Assembly: GCA_033398695.1 (NCBI GenBank)
Contig: CM065818.1
Coordinates: 83,944,092-84,008,091, forward strand
DNA from: Orobanche coerulescens
Taxonomy: Eukaryota; Streptophyta; Magnoliopsida; Lamiales; Orobanchaceae
Length of the DNA: 64,000 bases
Reading direction: 5' to 3'
The notes beneath the pieces are model-generated. The model saw only the letters and a list, made by a program, of their open reading frames with translations. It did not search any database and was not told where the DNA came from. Each line of letters begins with the position of its first letter. The first letter of the stretch is position 1. Shown in pieces: positions 21,395 through 33,297 of this stretch. The position numbers were made by a program, and so were the translations under genes.

Positions 21395-23751
21395 GGATAG
21401 AATAAAGAAAGCGTTGGGGAAGAAGTCGACAAAGTCGACCACTCCCAATTCGGCGGGGAGTTCTGCAGCCTCTAGTAAGGCGGATCCCGGTACACTATAC
21501 ATATCTCAGAGCAGCGTTCGTGCCCGCCAGATACTAGAAGCTACCGGCATGAACGCTGGCGATTTTTATAGGCCGACAGATGAGCCCGCTACACTAGCGC
21601 GGCGTTTATCCTTTCAGACACCACGGCCGACCCCCTCGCAGTCGGAGACTCATATGCCTCCCATCCACCGACCCACGTCTAGCCCTCACACAACAGGAGA
21701 TGTAAGGAGTTCCTCGTCCGCGGTGCCCCACGGTCCGCCGCCGACTCTATTCATGCCTCTGATGGTTCCGACTATTCCAGAGGTCGATGAGATGGGAGCC
21801 CGAGTTCCCGTTCGATTGATTAGCCCTGACGAGGCGTACGTCTACGAGTCTTGGCCATACAACATGTTTCGGCGGAGTTGTCGGGTTTCGAAGACGAAAC
21901 CGAGGAGATAGAGAGGGAGAAGGAGAAGGGGAAAAATGTAGTCGAGGAGGAGAAGAAAAATAAGAAGACTCGTGGCCCAGCAAAGGGTCTGGCGCTCGAC
22001 TCGTACATAAGTAAGCATGGCCGTTATGAGATTCCTCTAGACAGACACGGCCGGCCGGTGATGTCTTCTGACGCTGCGGCGTCATATAGCCATAATGTTG
22101 GCTTTGTCATTCGGGACAGAGTCCCCGTTTTGTGGCCCGATTGGGGGGACGTGCCGCAGTGCGTGAAAGATGCTTTGAATAATGCTATGTCGGTAAGTTA
22201 ATAAATATTTAATAAGTGTTTTTCAATCAACACGTAGTTCTTGAAAATGCAATATGTGATGTTTTTAAATCATTGCGTATTTATGTTGTTCATAGGTGTG
22301 GTTTGTCATTCCCGACTCTCTACTACATACTTGGTGTGACGAGGTGCAGTCTACCAAGTAAGTCATTTTAATTTATTTTGTATCTACATTGTTTGCGTAA
22401 TTTTTTTTCTTACGAATGATATATGTTGTGCAACATGTCTGGACAGCCTGGGGTGATACCCGAGAGGCTACCCCAGAAGAATTCAAGTTCCGGGAGTACG
22501 AGTGGAAGTGGCTACGCGCCCATTTTCGCGACCCAGAGTTCATGGTATGACTAAAATACCCTCATTTCATTCTTCCTCTTTCAGATTTTAGTTTTTTGAA
22601 TTCTAAATATAAACTCTATTTTTTTAAATTAATGTTTCAGAATATAAAAAATACTTGAAGTTTCGGTTTTTAAATTAGAAAAAATCGGAACTTCATGTAT
22701 TTTTTTAAAATTCTGGAATATTATTAATATTAAAAAATCGGAATTTTTTATTCAAAAGTGGAAATAAATTGTTTTAATAAAAATAAAAATCTGAATATTG
22801 TATTTTATTTATTAAAAAAAATGCTAGTATTTAATAAAAAATAATAATATTTCAGTTTTTATTTTTTTGGAATTCTAAATATAAACTCGGTTCTAAATAA
22901 TATTTTTTTGAAGGCGATTAGCTTGACCAACACGACCAATCGTGCTGGTCTGTCTGATCATCACAGTCTGGGTTCCCGGTCGATAGCCAGAGTTGCGCAC
23001 GAGGCCATTTCTTCTGATTCGTTGGACGCATTTGCCTACGTGACTCAAAAAGCATTTCCGAACCGTCCCGAGGAGCATGTAAGTCTTTTTTTATTTTATT
23101 TTAGTAATAAAATAAATGTCTTTGTATCATACTTTTATTGATATTCAAATATTTATTTTCATATTAACTTAGGAGCGTGTGCGGGAGGAGTCTCAGAGGA
23201 TGCTTGCTGAGATTGCTCGGGAGCAGTATCCGGACTTAGCGGAGACTGACCTCGATTCTGCCATTGGACAGATCGATCAGGCCGATCCTTATGTTCGCGC
23301 TAGGGTGTAGGGTACTGTCTACCCTCCTAGAGGTAGTCGGTACCGCACTAAGATGATGGGAGCTGAGGGTCACCATGTATTGAAAGATACCCCCGGCTTC
23401 CAGCGCCCTCGCGAATGGGATGCACGGACTGCCTATCTCGAGGAGCCATTGAGGGCGGAGAGGGAGCTCCGAGCTGAGAATGAAAGGAGGACTCAGACGC
23501 GGTTACATGAGAGCGAGCAGAGGACTAGGTCGCGGTTATAAAGTTTCGAGAGACAGCAGAAGGCCATGATGGACTATATGATGACGCTGACTCAGACCAT
23601 TACTCAGGCTGGACTGCAGGGACCTGCTCCACCGCCTTCTCTCTTCGGACAGACCCCATCTTCACAGCCTCGTGACGAGGATCTAGGGGATGGTGGTAAT
23701 CCTTCTACTACTACATTTCGGCATTTAGATGATTTTGGCAGTGGATTGTAG
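21393..23751 (+). pseudogene. TnpA-like / Transposase_24-type protein of CACTA-1
   Basis: Starts MDRIKKALGKKSTKS with a Ser/Pro-rich N-terminus. A frameshift near 21860-21900 leads into KTRGPAKGLALDSY...GR, the signature of plant Ptta/En/Spm (Transposase_24) proteins. Splice sites can be read: exon to 22192, then 22296-22357, about 22446-22544, 22914-23078 and 23173-23751. The last exon is a charged helix followed by MMDYMMTLTQTITQ and a Pro-rich tail. Stops at 23308 (TAG) and 23539 (TAA) break it. Such proteins bind subterminal repeats and assist excision. Confidence 0.75.
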
Positions 23752-24021
23752 TTGTGTTGTTGTAGTACTCTTGTATATTTATATTTGTGTTACAATTGTG
23801 TAAGTGATTTTATTGACGCTACTAGTATGTTGATGAAATTAATGTTCTTGAATGTGTTGTGCGTTGTAATGCATATAATGTTGGGCATATTATTAATGGT
23901 ATTAGTTGAATGTGTTGCGCGTTGATTGTTGTTGATAATGAGAGCTGCTGTATAAAAATTGCAGGTGCAAAAAATACTGGTTTTGGGATCCCAAAATCTG
24001 AATTAATTTTTTGTTTTTAAA

Positions 24022-24493
24022 AAAGGGTTTTAGCCGACGACATATAAGACTGTCGTCGGCTAAAGTAAAGGGTTTTAGCCGACGACCTATAAGACGGTCG
24101 TCGGCTAAAGTAATTTTTTTTTTTTAAAAAACAGGTTTTTAGCCGACGACCTATAATGATTTAATTTTTTTTTAAAAAATGATTTTAGCCGACGACATAT
24201 AAGACGGTCGTCGGCTAAACTCTATTTTTTTTTAAAAAATGATTTTAGCCGACCGTCTCGTTACGGTCGTCGGCTAATTTTTTTTTTTCCAACAGGTTTA
24301 GCCAACGACCGTGTAGTAGTGGTCGGCTAATTTTGGAACTTTAGCCGACGACTGCACAAAAGTCGTCGGCTGAACCTTGGCCGACGAATATCGGCCGACG
24401 GTTTTTTAGCCGATGGCTGGCATGATTAGCCGACGACTTTGGGGTTTAGCCGACCACTTGAGGTCGTCGGCTAAAGTATGATTTTTGGTAGTG
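24022..24493 (+). repeat. Right subterminal repeat region of CACTA-1
   Basis: About 20 direct and inverted copies of TTTAGCCGACGAC, separated by poly-A/T runs, ending at the terminal inverted repeat. The outermost ~150 bp match the left end of CACTA-2 at 63625 in inverse orientation. Confidence 0.9.
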
Positions 24494-24496
24494 TTT

Positions 24497-24799
24497 AAAC
24501 GAAGGGCGAGAGATCGCAGCCCAAAGGAACCTTGCATGGACGAAGCTGTCGGTTCCATCGACCTCGAGGCCCACGGCTGCACTATTTCTACCTCGGATCG
24601 CCAAGTTGAATGACGACCCTCGACGGTATATGGACGATCGCTTGCATAAGTCTGTCAGGTTTAGACGATGACCTCTTGTAGGGCGAGCGAGCCATCCTAT
24701 TTTCAGCTGTTTGTTTTTGTCGAGGTGAATCATATAGATGGGATGGGAAAATCTCATTATACTTCTTCGTACATTGGGTAACTGAAACTGAATACAGAG
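24497..24799 (-). other. Spacer of element A next to integrase
   Basis: Continuation of the spacer at 15975-16805, with the same TTTAAACGAAGGGCGAG and CCTCGACGGTATA words. No coding frame recognised. Confidence 0.6.
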
Positions 24800-25862
24800 T
24801 TTTCATAGGTAGTATTTCTTCAAATGTATGGCGTTCCAGGGATATTGGTCCGGAGTTCCGTCAGGGTGTTCAAGTTCGTAGGCTCCCCTAGCCAGCTACC
24901 TAGATATCCTGAAGAGGCCTTCCCAATTCGGGCCAAAGACACCTATGTGGGTCTGGACCTTTTTTAGGACGAGATCGCCCACTTGGAAACGTCTTTCCTT
25001 GACCTTCGAATTGAAGAACTTCTCGGATCTCCTTTTATAGATTGTGTTCCTCATTTATGAGGCCAGTCGTCGTTCTTCGAGCATGTCAAGGTCGATCCAC
25101 CGGGCCACATCATCGTCCGTCGTCATCTCTTGTTCGGTTCGGTGGCTGAGGACGGCAATCTCGGAGGGGATCACCGCTTCTATTCCGAAGGCGAGGTCGA
25201 ATGGGGTTTCGCCGGTTGAATTTCGGGTCGTTGTTCGATAAGACCACAAAACGTCTGGGAGCTCGCTCGCCCATCGTCCTTGCCTGAACTCGAGTCGTGC
25301 TTTAATCGTGTGTTTGAGGATTTTGTTTACGGCTTCTACCTGCCCGTTCGTCTGAGGGTGGTAGGGGGCCGAGAACAACTTCTTGATTCCCCACTTCTCG
25401 CAGAATTGCATGACTTCTAAGCCATCGAACTGCTTTCCGTTGTCGGAGATTATTGTATGGGGCAGGCCGAATCGGCATATGATATTTTTCCAAATGAACT
25501 TAATCACTTGTTCTTGGCTGATTTTGTTGAGTGGTTCGGCCTCAGCCCATTTAGTGAAATAATCGACCCCTACGATGGCAAACTTACAGCCCCCTGGCGC
25601 CGTCAGCAAGGGACCTATGAGGTCGATGCCCCATTGGGCGAATGGCCATGGGCTGTACATTGAGGTGAGCTTCTCGGGGGAGAGCTTGATATTGGGGCCC
25701 ATTACTTGACACCTATGACACGATCTGGCATAGGCGATCGCATCTTTCTGAAGCGAAGGCCAGAAAAAACCTTGCCTGGTTGTTTTATGGATGAGAGCTC
25801 GCCCGCCAGCATGGTTCCCACAGATTCCGTCATGGATCTCGGCTAAGACGAGCCGGCCTTCC
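24800..25862 (-). pseudogene. Integrase of element A (Tat type)
   Basis: Zinc finger with the conserved H..G.CGNHAGGRALIHK and CHRCQVMGP at about 25860-25690. Catalytic core: Asp in WGIDLIGPL, Asp in IISDNGKQFD, Glu in NGQVEAVNK. The open frame ends at 25055, but the C-terminal module (GDLVLKKVQTHIGVFGPNWEG) continues to about 24800 with several stops. The GDLVL...NWEGPF-like end is typical of Tat/Athila integrases. No chromodomain. Confidence 0.85.
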
Positions 25863-25900
25863 TCCAGCGTAATGCACTTGAGGAGGGGAAGGCTGAAAGC

Positions 25901-26634
25901 TCACTTGTATAGCCGGTCGTCCAATAGGGTGTATCTGGTTACACGGAGCTGGAGCTGGCGAGCTATGATACGATCGGTGGGGACCGTCCCGTCCTTTAAG
26001 TATTTTATGAAGGGAGTCATCCAGTTCTCCTCGGCGACGGTGACCGTGGTAATCAGGTTTCTGTTGATCGCCGGTTTCGCCGATTTTGTGATTTGGATGT
26101 TAGAGAAATCGGCTGCCCCATCTGACGACGCTAGCTTGGATAGGGCATAGGCCTGGGAATTGTGCTCTCTCGGGACTTGTTCGATTAACACTTCCTCAAA
26201 TTTCGTGCACATTTCGGCGACCAATTCTTGGTATTTGACCATCTGTTCGCCGCAAGCCTCATATTCTCCCTTGACTTGGTTCACGACCAAGAGGGAGTCC
26301 ATGAAGATATGGAGGCGACGAACATCAAGGGTGAGGGCTAGATCGAGCCCGCCTACCAAGGCTTTGTACTCGGCTACATTGTTGGTCGCACCAAAACAGC
26401 ACTCAGTGCGACCTCCGAGGCCGCCAGGTAAAAGAATAGTTTCTCGCCGGGGATCGGCTTTGCCAAGATCTGGGGGTTAAATAGATACTCCTTGATTTTG
26501 GCGAACGCTATTTGACTCTCCTTCGTCCATGCGAACTTCTTATTCTTTATGGTCGCGAAGAAAGGCTTGCTTTTATCGCCGAGCTGAGATATGAAATGGT
26601 TGAGGGCGGCTAGACAACCTGTGAGGCATTGCAC
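25901..26634 (-). pseudogene. RT connection fused to archaeal-type RNase H (element A)
   Basis: The upstream part (26634-26375) is the RT thumb/connection (SQLGDKSKPFF, FAWTKESQIAFAKIKEYL, FYLAAS). The lower part (26359-25901) is the second, archaeal-like RNase H specific to Tat elements (TNNVAEYKALVGGLDLA, HIFMDSLLVVNQVKGEYEA). A frameshift joins them near 26375. Most of the usual first RNase H and the DG motif at the start of the second are missing. Confidence 0.75.
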
Positions 26635-26655
26635 CTGCTTAACATTCCGTGGCTC

Positions 26656-27796
26656 CTACATGTCGAGGATCGCCTGGATTTTGGTGGGGTTCGCCGCGAT
26701 CCCCCTCTGGCTCACGATGTGCCCCAGGAACTTTCCGGAGCTCACCCCGAAGTTGCATTTCTTTGGGTTCAGTTTCATGTTGAACTTCTCGAGGATGGCG
26801 AACGTCTCGGCAAGGTCATTGAGGTGGTCTTCCTTCTTGAGGGTTTTGACCACGATGTCGTCAATGTAGACCTCCATGGTCTTACCGATCTGATTGGCGA
26901 ACATTCCGTTGACTAGTCGCTGGTAGGTTGCCCCTGCGTTCTTCAAGCCGAATGGCATTCGGACCCAAAAGTATATGTCTTTCTCCGTGTGGAAAGATGT
27001 GTGATTTATGTCTTTCTCCACCATTGGGATTTGATGGTATCCGGCGAAGGCATTCATGAACGACATCATTTCGCAACCTGCTGTATTATCGACCAAGTGA
27101 TCAATATGAGGCATTGGAAAGTGATCTTTTGGACATGCCGCGTTGAGGTCGGTGAAGTCGATGCATAACCTCTCCAGGAGCTGTTTGGCTTTTTGACGAG
27201 CACCGGGTTGGCGACCCACTGTGGTTTGGCTATAGCTACTCCGATAAGTTATTAACGAGCAGCTTTTTGACTTCTATCTCGGGTGCTGTGTATTTCTCAG
27301 GACCGAATTTCCTTCATTTCTGGTGAACAGGCTTCCTTGCTGGGTCGATCTTGAGATAGTGGTAAGCGTGTTCAGGACCTATGCCAACCATATCTTGATG
27401 CGACCAGGAAAATACTTCGATGTTCTTACGCAGTAAGTTGATCAGATCTTCTTTTAACTCAAGACCAACGCTTGCGCCGATCTGTACTTCCCGCTCCGGG
27501 TGAGCCGGATCTATCGTTATACTCTCCAACTCTTCGACGGGGACGGTCGCCTCTCGTTTGGAACGACTTCCGAACTCGATCCTTGGATCGATGTCGACAC
27601 TTGGCTCGAAACTGATCCTTGGCTCGATGACATCCGTTAATCGATGTGAGATGGCGTCCTCTGAGTCGGGTGGGTACGATGTGCTTGGCTCGTCGATCTC
27701 CATGGGTTGATTGTCAATCGTTTCAATGTTACAAATAGCATGAGAAGTATTGAAAGAAGTTACAACATAGGAGTAATTTAAACATTTCTTTGCCAT
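26656..27796 (-). pseudogene. Reverse transcriptase of element A
   Basis: The linker with VFSWSHQDMVGIGPEHAYHYL (27796-27314) is followed after a frameshift by RT: IDFTDLNAACPKDHFPMPHI, MPFGLKNAGATYQRLVN, and the catalytic YIDDIVVK at about 26868-26845, then FLGHIVSQRGI. PKDHFPLP and GATYQR are hallmarks of the Tat/Athila branch. An extended acidic insertion with DPRIEFGSRSKRE precedes it. Confidence 0.9.
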
Positions 27797-27808
27797 TAGC
27801 TGATCTCC

Positions 27809-28393
27809 TTATACAGTACCGACCGTCTCATCGGCAGTGGGGAATTTGATATAGTAAAAGAAAGAAGAGGCGACCGCCTCAAAGATTTCTAGAAATGGAC
27901 GACATAGGAACCAATTATAGATGTTGGGCCTATCTATGATTACAAAATTTAGGTTCCTAGTAATCCTAACCTTGGGATCGTAGTAGCATATTAGCTCGAG
28001 AGAGAGCTTGATCCTTCCATAGGCTTGGACTGTGCTGTCGCCAAAACCTTGATGCACGGTATCAAATGGCTTGATGAACTTGGTCAGGTTGCTGAGCTGG
28101 TCGAGAGATGATTTTAATATGATATTGCAAAAGCTCCCATTGTCAACCAGCACGCGATCGACCATTTTCCCAAGGATACATGCAGAGATTACCAATGCAT
28201 CCTCTTTGGGGCACTGCACTCCCTCCCTATCTTTGTTAGAGAAAGTGATGAGCGCGTCTTTGGAGATGGTCGGCTCTGAGGGTACCACGACATGGACCCT
28301 GGAGAACGCCCTCAATTCGGCCTTCCGCTTTCTATTCGACATGGTGGAAACCGGGGAAAGGCCTCTAAGGTTTTCACATCCCGACTGAATCAT
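27809..28393 (-). pseudogene. Aspartic protease region of element A
   Basis: Contains DALVISACILGKMVDRVLVDNGSFCNIIL, where VDNGS is the retropepsin active-site triplet variant used by Tat elements (usually VDxGSS). Ends with a Tat-like IDRPNIYNWFLCRPFL (usual Y-N-x-I-L-GRP). A TAG/TAA closes it at 27809. Confidence 0.8.
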
Positions 28394-28453
28394 GTTGATC
28401 CAGCCGCTGGGGTTGATCGGAGGTATTGATTCGTCTGAGTACTCCGGCTCATT

Positions 28454-30137
28454 TTACTCGATCCTAGCGATCGGATTGGGAGAGATTCCGTCGTTCTGAC
28501 GGAGATCGCGTCCCCTGGTCCTTTCTGCCCGGGGTTCTGGCTTGGTAACCAAGTTATCCAACTTGCCTTCCTCAAACAGTCTCCAGAGTTGTCTGAGGAA
28601 GTCGCGGCATTGGCTGGTGTTGTGGCCAGGACTTATGTGATAGGCACAAAATTTGCTGCGGTCTAGGTGTCCGTTGTCTCTTATCGGCTTTGGTTTGTTG
28701 AGCCACTCGAGCCCCTTGATGGCATTAAAGATGTGGGCCGAAGATAGATTGAGGTTGCGAAGGAGGTGAACTTCCACATCCTCGAAGGCTTTAAACTCCC
28801 CAAGGTGGCTTTGCGACCGCCTTTCTGGGCTTGGCGACCGCCTTCTTCTGGATATGCGATGGCGCCTTCCCTTCTCTGGCAGATCCCTCTCCTAAACGGA
28901 GGGTGAGCATCCTCTGCCTGGCCAGGAAATCAGTGGCTCTGATGCGGAAGACCGAGTACGTCGGGGGGGTGTCCTTTGTGAGGTACCTGAACATGGGCGA
29001 GTGGACGTAGAATCCCCCTAGGGCTGAGTAGAGAGCGAGCTCGTCGCTAATGGGCTCGCCAGTGAGTACTATTTCGTCCACCCAGTCGATGTAATCTTCA
29101 TCGAGCTCGTCCTTCCCCTGCCTGATTTTCATCATGCGGTGGGGGCCTTTTGGGCAAGCAACTTTGGCGGCAAAGTACGACGTGAAGTCATTCGCCAGCT
29201 TCTCAAAGCAATTGATTGAGCGAGGTGGGAGTGAGATGTACCACCTGTGGGCGAGGTCGCCCAATGTTAATGGGAACATTCAGCACTTCGTCGCATCTGA
29301 TGCTCCGCATCCGGTCATGTAAATCTAGAATTTGCTCAAATGGGTCTCCGGATCAGATCTCCCCTCATATAGAGGTGTTTGTGGGGGAGCGATCTTCGGT
29401 TGAACTGGGGCGAGCTCGATCTGTATCGCGAGTGGTTCACTCGGTCCAGCGATCGATATTCTGGTGCCTACCCCAGTTTCTAGGAGCGCCTTCATTTCAT
29501 CGAGCTGGCGCTGCATGGCGGCCATCGCCGTAGCCGAACTTCTCGCTGATTGGCTCCCGGAGCGCGAGCCAAGGCGATTATGCACTGATCCCCTGGCCCC
29601 ATGGTGGATGATCAGTTCTCCGCCAACGGTCTCAGTCCTCGGGCGAGCGGGGGCCCGATGGCCGGTTTGTCTCCTGGGAGTTGGATATGCCGAGCTCCTG
29701 GTAATGGATTCGGACTCCGATGTCTCCCGGCTGGGGCCCGAGTGCCCCGGTCACCATGAGGGATCGCTCCCTAGGCGGCTGAAGATGGAGTCATCCCGCC
29801 TTACGAGAGCCTTTTCTAGCTGCTCGGGGCTTTCTGTTGATTTCTCAACATATATCCCCTTGAACTTCCGTTTGCCTGCTCGGAGGATGGTTGACGTAGT
29901 GATGGTGGGCGAGTCGCACGCCCTCCGTCGCTCCCAGAGGATGGCTATAGCCTCCTCAATGTGTTCCGCGGTCTGGAACTGATCGAGTGAGAGGCTAGGA
30001 CCGTCCCTCGAGGGCGGGAGTGAGAGCCTAGCGTCGCCGCGGCCACCTTTCGCCGTAGGCTAGGATTCGGTCTGGGCCGGAATTAGATTTCCGGCAGATC
30101 GCAGGGTGGGTCTTTTGGAAGTCGTGGCAGATGTCAT
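28454..30137 (-). pseudogene. gag of element A (broken)
   Basis: Starts MTSATTSKRPTLRSAG at 30137, the same start as gag of element B. The retrotransposon gag domain (PLYEGRSDPETHLSKF, TLGDLAHRWYISLPPRSI, HRMMKIRQGKDELDEDYI) is followed by a zinc-binding motif FCAYHISPGHNTSQC. Stops at 30060 and after SKF near 29325, and a frameshift near 28785, break it. Compared with B, it retains the following pol. Confidence 0.85.
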
Positions 30138-30245
30138 GTTTCTGAAGGCTTTTCTTTGAAGAACAATGAGTGTTTCTTCAAGTATATGTTCAGAGAACAG
30201 TGAGTGTTCTTCGAGACGGTCGGAATAAAAACGGAGGTTCACGCC

Positions 30246-30263
30246 CCTTCCTCTAGCGCCAAT
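30246..30263 (-). promoter_or_regulatory. Primer binding site of element A
   Basis: Minus-strand TTGGCGCTAGAGGAAGGG directly follows the LTR. The same position in element B reads TTGGCGCTAGAAGGAGGG. The TGGCGC start is typical of non-initiator tRNA primers; I could not assign the tRNA. Confidence 0.65.
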
Positions 30264-30868
30264 TGTTGTTACCCAAAATATTATTCGGAGATAATATTAC
30301 TGGAATGGTCGAGTAACAAACAAATGCGAGAACACTTCCGTGGGAAAATAAATAACACAAGGTTTGCCGGGGTTGTTAATCCCGGGATTGAATGCTCTCG
30401 CGAGATGTTATTAATATAGATACTTTGGAGTACAAATATTAATGTTAGAATCTATTACAATTAGTGTAAAGACTTCTAGTTATCTAAGCTGTAGAGCGTG
30501 TAGATTGCCGGAAGAACCAGATATGAAGCTCTGTGAGTTCTTGCTTTTTATGTTCTGTAAATGTGTATGAATATCACTATGAATGTGTAAGTAATTGCTA
30601 GATGAGTCTTTATCCTCTCTCTGTGCGTTTTTCACTGTATTCACCATTCTTCTTGGCAACTGTTGTAAGCCTCCTATTTATAGCAGACAAGGTTGCTCGG
30701 TCCTCTCCGGCGATCGCGGGCGACCGCCGTTTTCTATATTAGAATAAGGTGGGCGATCCTCCCGTCACGTGGGGTTGTTCCCTTAAAGTCCGAGGCTGCT
30801 GCTGGCATCCAGCTGTGCGGGCCAATGGGAAGCCTGCACGCGCCCTGAGTCGCTGTTCGGGGAGGACC
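30264..30868 (-). repeat. 5' LTR of element A, inner part
   Basis: Inner boundary is TGTTGTTACCC at 30264 (reverse strand ...AACAACA), next to the primer site TTGGCGCTAGAGGAAGGG on the minus strand (30263-30246). Minus-strand TATA (CTATAAATAGG near 30687-30677). Split by element C at 30868; the outer part continues at 39663. Confidence 0.8.
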
Positions 30869-31433
30869 TGTAACACCCCCAAGATATTCGAGGAGAATTA
30901 CAGTGCCGTGGACCCCAACATGGGACCCACTAGGCTAACACAAGAAAACACCACTCGACAACCGCCTCGGTTAGCAAGGAAACAATTGTTAACAATAAGA
31001 ACATAAAACAACACGTCCGATACAACCGGCATAAATAACATCAACCGACAAATACAGTAACTCCAACGAAGACCAATCACAATCTGAAAGGAAAAAGCCT
31101 AAGTACTCGCGAGTACAATCTATAAGTTTACAATTTGGAAAACATCCATATCAAAAGAGACAGTAAGAAATAACAAGACTCGATTACACATGTCAACAAC
31201 CTTGGTCGACATCCTCGTACCATCCCAGCCTGCTCGCATCTGAACATAACCTGAAATCCATAACAAGAATTTCCCCGACAACGGGTCCCCAGAGGGGTTA
31301 GCAATTACGCTAGTACAAGTATTCAAGGCAAACCAATCGCTTACACATTTCATAGTACAGGCACCAATATCATTTCGAAAACCAAAACAAGACATGTCTT
31401 TTTCCGGAAAACATACAGTCCACAATTAGCCTT

Positions 31434-31640
31434 GAGAACAGGGCGGCAGCATACATTCTCACTCGAGGCCTCATAGGGACCCTACCGAGTTGGCTACAAT
31501 TACAGAAAAAACAAAACCACGCACACGCTATGCCGTGAGAACAGGGCGGCAGCATACATTCTCACTCGAGGCCTCACAAGGACCCTAACGAGTTGGCTAG
31601 ATGCAGAAACTCGTGAAATCCGGGCGGCATAGATTTCCCT
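31434..31640 (-). repeat. 103-bp tandem repeat in the R-U5 of element C LTR
   Basis: Two units beginning GAGAACAGGGCGGCAGCATA at 31434 and 31537, and a third, partial one. The other LTR of C has the same at 37827. In element D the equivalent place holds a 94-bp pair of different sequence. Confidence 0.75.
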
Positions 31641-32285
31641 CCTTGACCTCGGGCCAACACAAGGTGAGTTACACACAAGTAATATACATCACCATTTCAT
31701 GTTAAGCTTAAAGGTTTCCAAAAATATACTTGCCTTGAATTATTGACGACGCAACGAACGGAAAGGAAAGTCACCGACGAACGCTAGGAACCAACGAGAC
31801 CGAACCTAACGATTCGAAGAATACAATCACAACCATTTCTAAATGAATACGGAATTGGAATACACCCAAAAATCCGCCTACGATTCATGTATATTCGTAT
31901 ATAAACAACAACGAGGGCGGACCGCAACCAAACCCTCTCGATTCCGTAAAAATCACGAAATATACCATGAATCCGTAGGGAAACTAAGAATACCAACAAG
32001 ATTAATCATATTCATCATGAATTAATCGACAAAACGGAACGAATCGGACAAAAACATGAAAACCCCCAATTTTACCAAAAGTAGGGTTCTAAAGATCTAA
32101 CCTTGATTCATTTGGATCAAGGGATGATATCGGACGAATGATTGATGATATAACCCAAGGAACTCCATGGATATGTTGCTAAACAACATGGCTTCAAGCT
32201 TAGAACACGCCCAGCTGCGGAAGAGGAGAAGAAGAAGGTGAAAAATGACAAGAAAAACGTCTGCAGGGCCTTAAATAGGCTGACA

Positions 32286-32580
32286 GACTCGACCGTGTCC
32301 GCCTGACACGGTCGTGGCGCGCAGCTGCCGGCGGCAGGACTCGGCCGTGTCTTGCTAGACACGGTCGCGCCGCCGAGGGGCCTACCGATAGTGACTGTCG
32401 CGGCGCTCGGCATTGACTTCGGCCGTGTCACAGAACACGATCGGGCCTCTGGCGATCGCTTGGCTTATCCGGAAGAGTTCGGCTCGGCCGTGCGACGACA
32501 CGGTCGGGTCCTGAGGCAGAGACTTCCGGCTTATCCGGACGAGTACGGCACGGGCCGTGTCGGACGACACGGCCGAGTTC
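32286..32580 (-). repeat. GACACGG hairpin array in U3 (3' LTR of element C)
   Basis: On the minus strand it aligns hairpin by hairpin and linker by linker with the Tekay-2 array (for example GTGTCGTCCGACACGGCCCG near 32575). The ~170 bp upstream (32590-32760) also match Tekay-2 (the block with GGTGAGTCAATCGGAGTCCG). Confidence 0.85.
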
Positions 32581-33280
32581 GGACGGCAGTGATCGGCCAA
32601 TAACGAGCGGGTGAGCTAAAACGACCATAACTCTCCCGTCCGGACTCCGATTGACTCACCGTTCGAACCATTGGAAAGCTAACTCGATGCTCTATAATAT
32701 TGCAAAGATTCAGAATTTTTGGAGTTACCAAAAATTAATGGTGATCTAACAAAGTAGAACTCATACTTAGAAAAGTCGTTTAGTAATCCTGAATTCAACA
32801 AAACGACACCGAAACCCGAACCTGAATACGAACCGAAGATACGGTTACGAAGTACTCACAAAGACGAATCTAAGAGCTAGTAGGACACACGATTCCGACC
32901 ACCCGAAGGCTCGAAATTCGACAACGGAAGGTAATTACCCCAAACTTTGGGAAATTACGAAAATGGCCCAAATGCCCGAAAATCACCATACGACAACGAA
33001 TAATCAAACCGAAGCTCACAACACATATAACAACGTTAAATGAATTTACGAAAAACCCCAAACGACAGTTTCGAATGAGATTCGCAAGAACCGAACTCAA
33101 GCGCGGAAAAGTCGCTAAAAAGCACGGAACTCAACAAAGCAGCACCGAAACGAACTCGGATGACAAAAAGTGCAGAATTAAATATTCTCCGAATGACGAA
33201 ACGGTCAAAAGCGAGTCGTCAAAATGGACTTCGGCCGAAAAAATAAATTTACCGAAAATCGAAAATTTGCGGATATTACA

Positions 33281-33297
33281 TTCTACCCTCCTTAAAA
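33281..33297 (-). promoter_or_regulatory. Polypurine tract of element C
   Basis: Minus-strand TTTTAAGGAGGGTAGAA directly precedes the 3' LTR; the same sequence is used by element E at 49390-49406. Confidence 0.75.

Larger units (their letters stand above)
16806..24493 (+). mobile_element. CACTA-1: En/Spm-type DNA transposon
   Basis: Ends CACTACCAAAAA and, at the right, the inverse TTTTTGGTAGTG; 7688 bp. Three-base duplication TTT at 16803-16805 and 24494-24496. Removing the element and one TTT rejoins CGCCTCGTATTTAAACGAAG, a sequence that exists uninterrupted nearby at 16536 and at 41240. It carries both genes of the superfamily: a TnpD-like transposase and a TnpA/Transposase_24-like protein, both broken. 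Confidence 0.95.
30869..33280 (-). repeat. 3' LTR of element C
   Basis: 2412 bp; minus strand TGTAATATCCGC ... GGGGGTGTTACA. Contains a GACACGG hairpin array (32286-32580), TATA-like TATTTAAGG (minus, about 32277-32269), and near-identical R-U5 to element D and the solo LTR. Confidence 0.93.

Noticed and set aside
26591..26916. Open frames on the plus strand over the A-element RT (also 25791-26150, 29464-29982)
   Set aside because: Shadows of the minus-strand gag-pol, which has all the family motifs.
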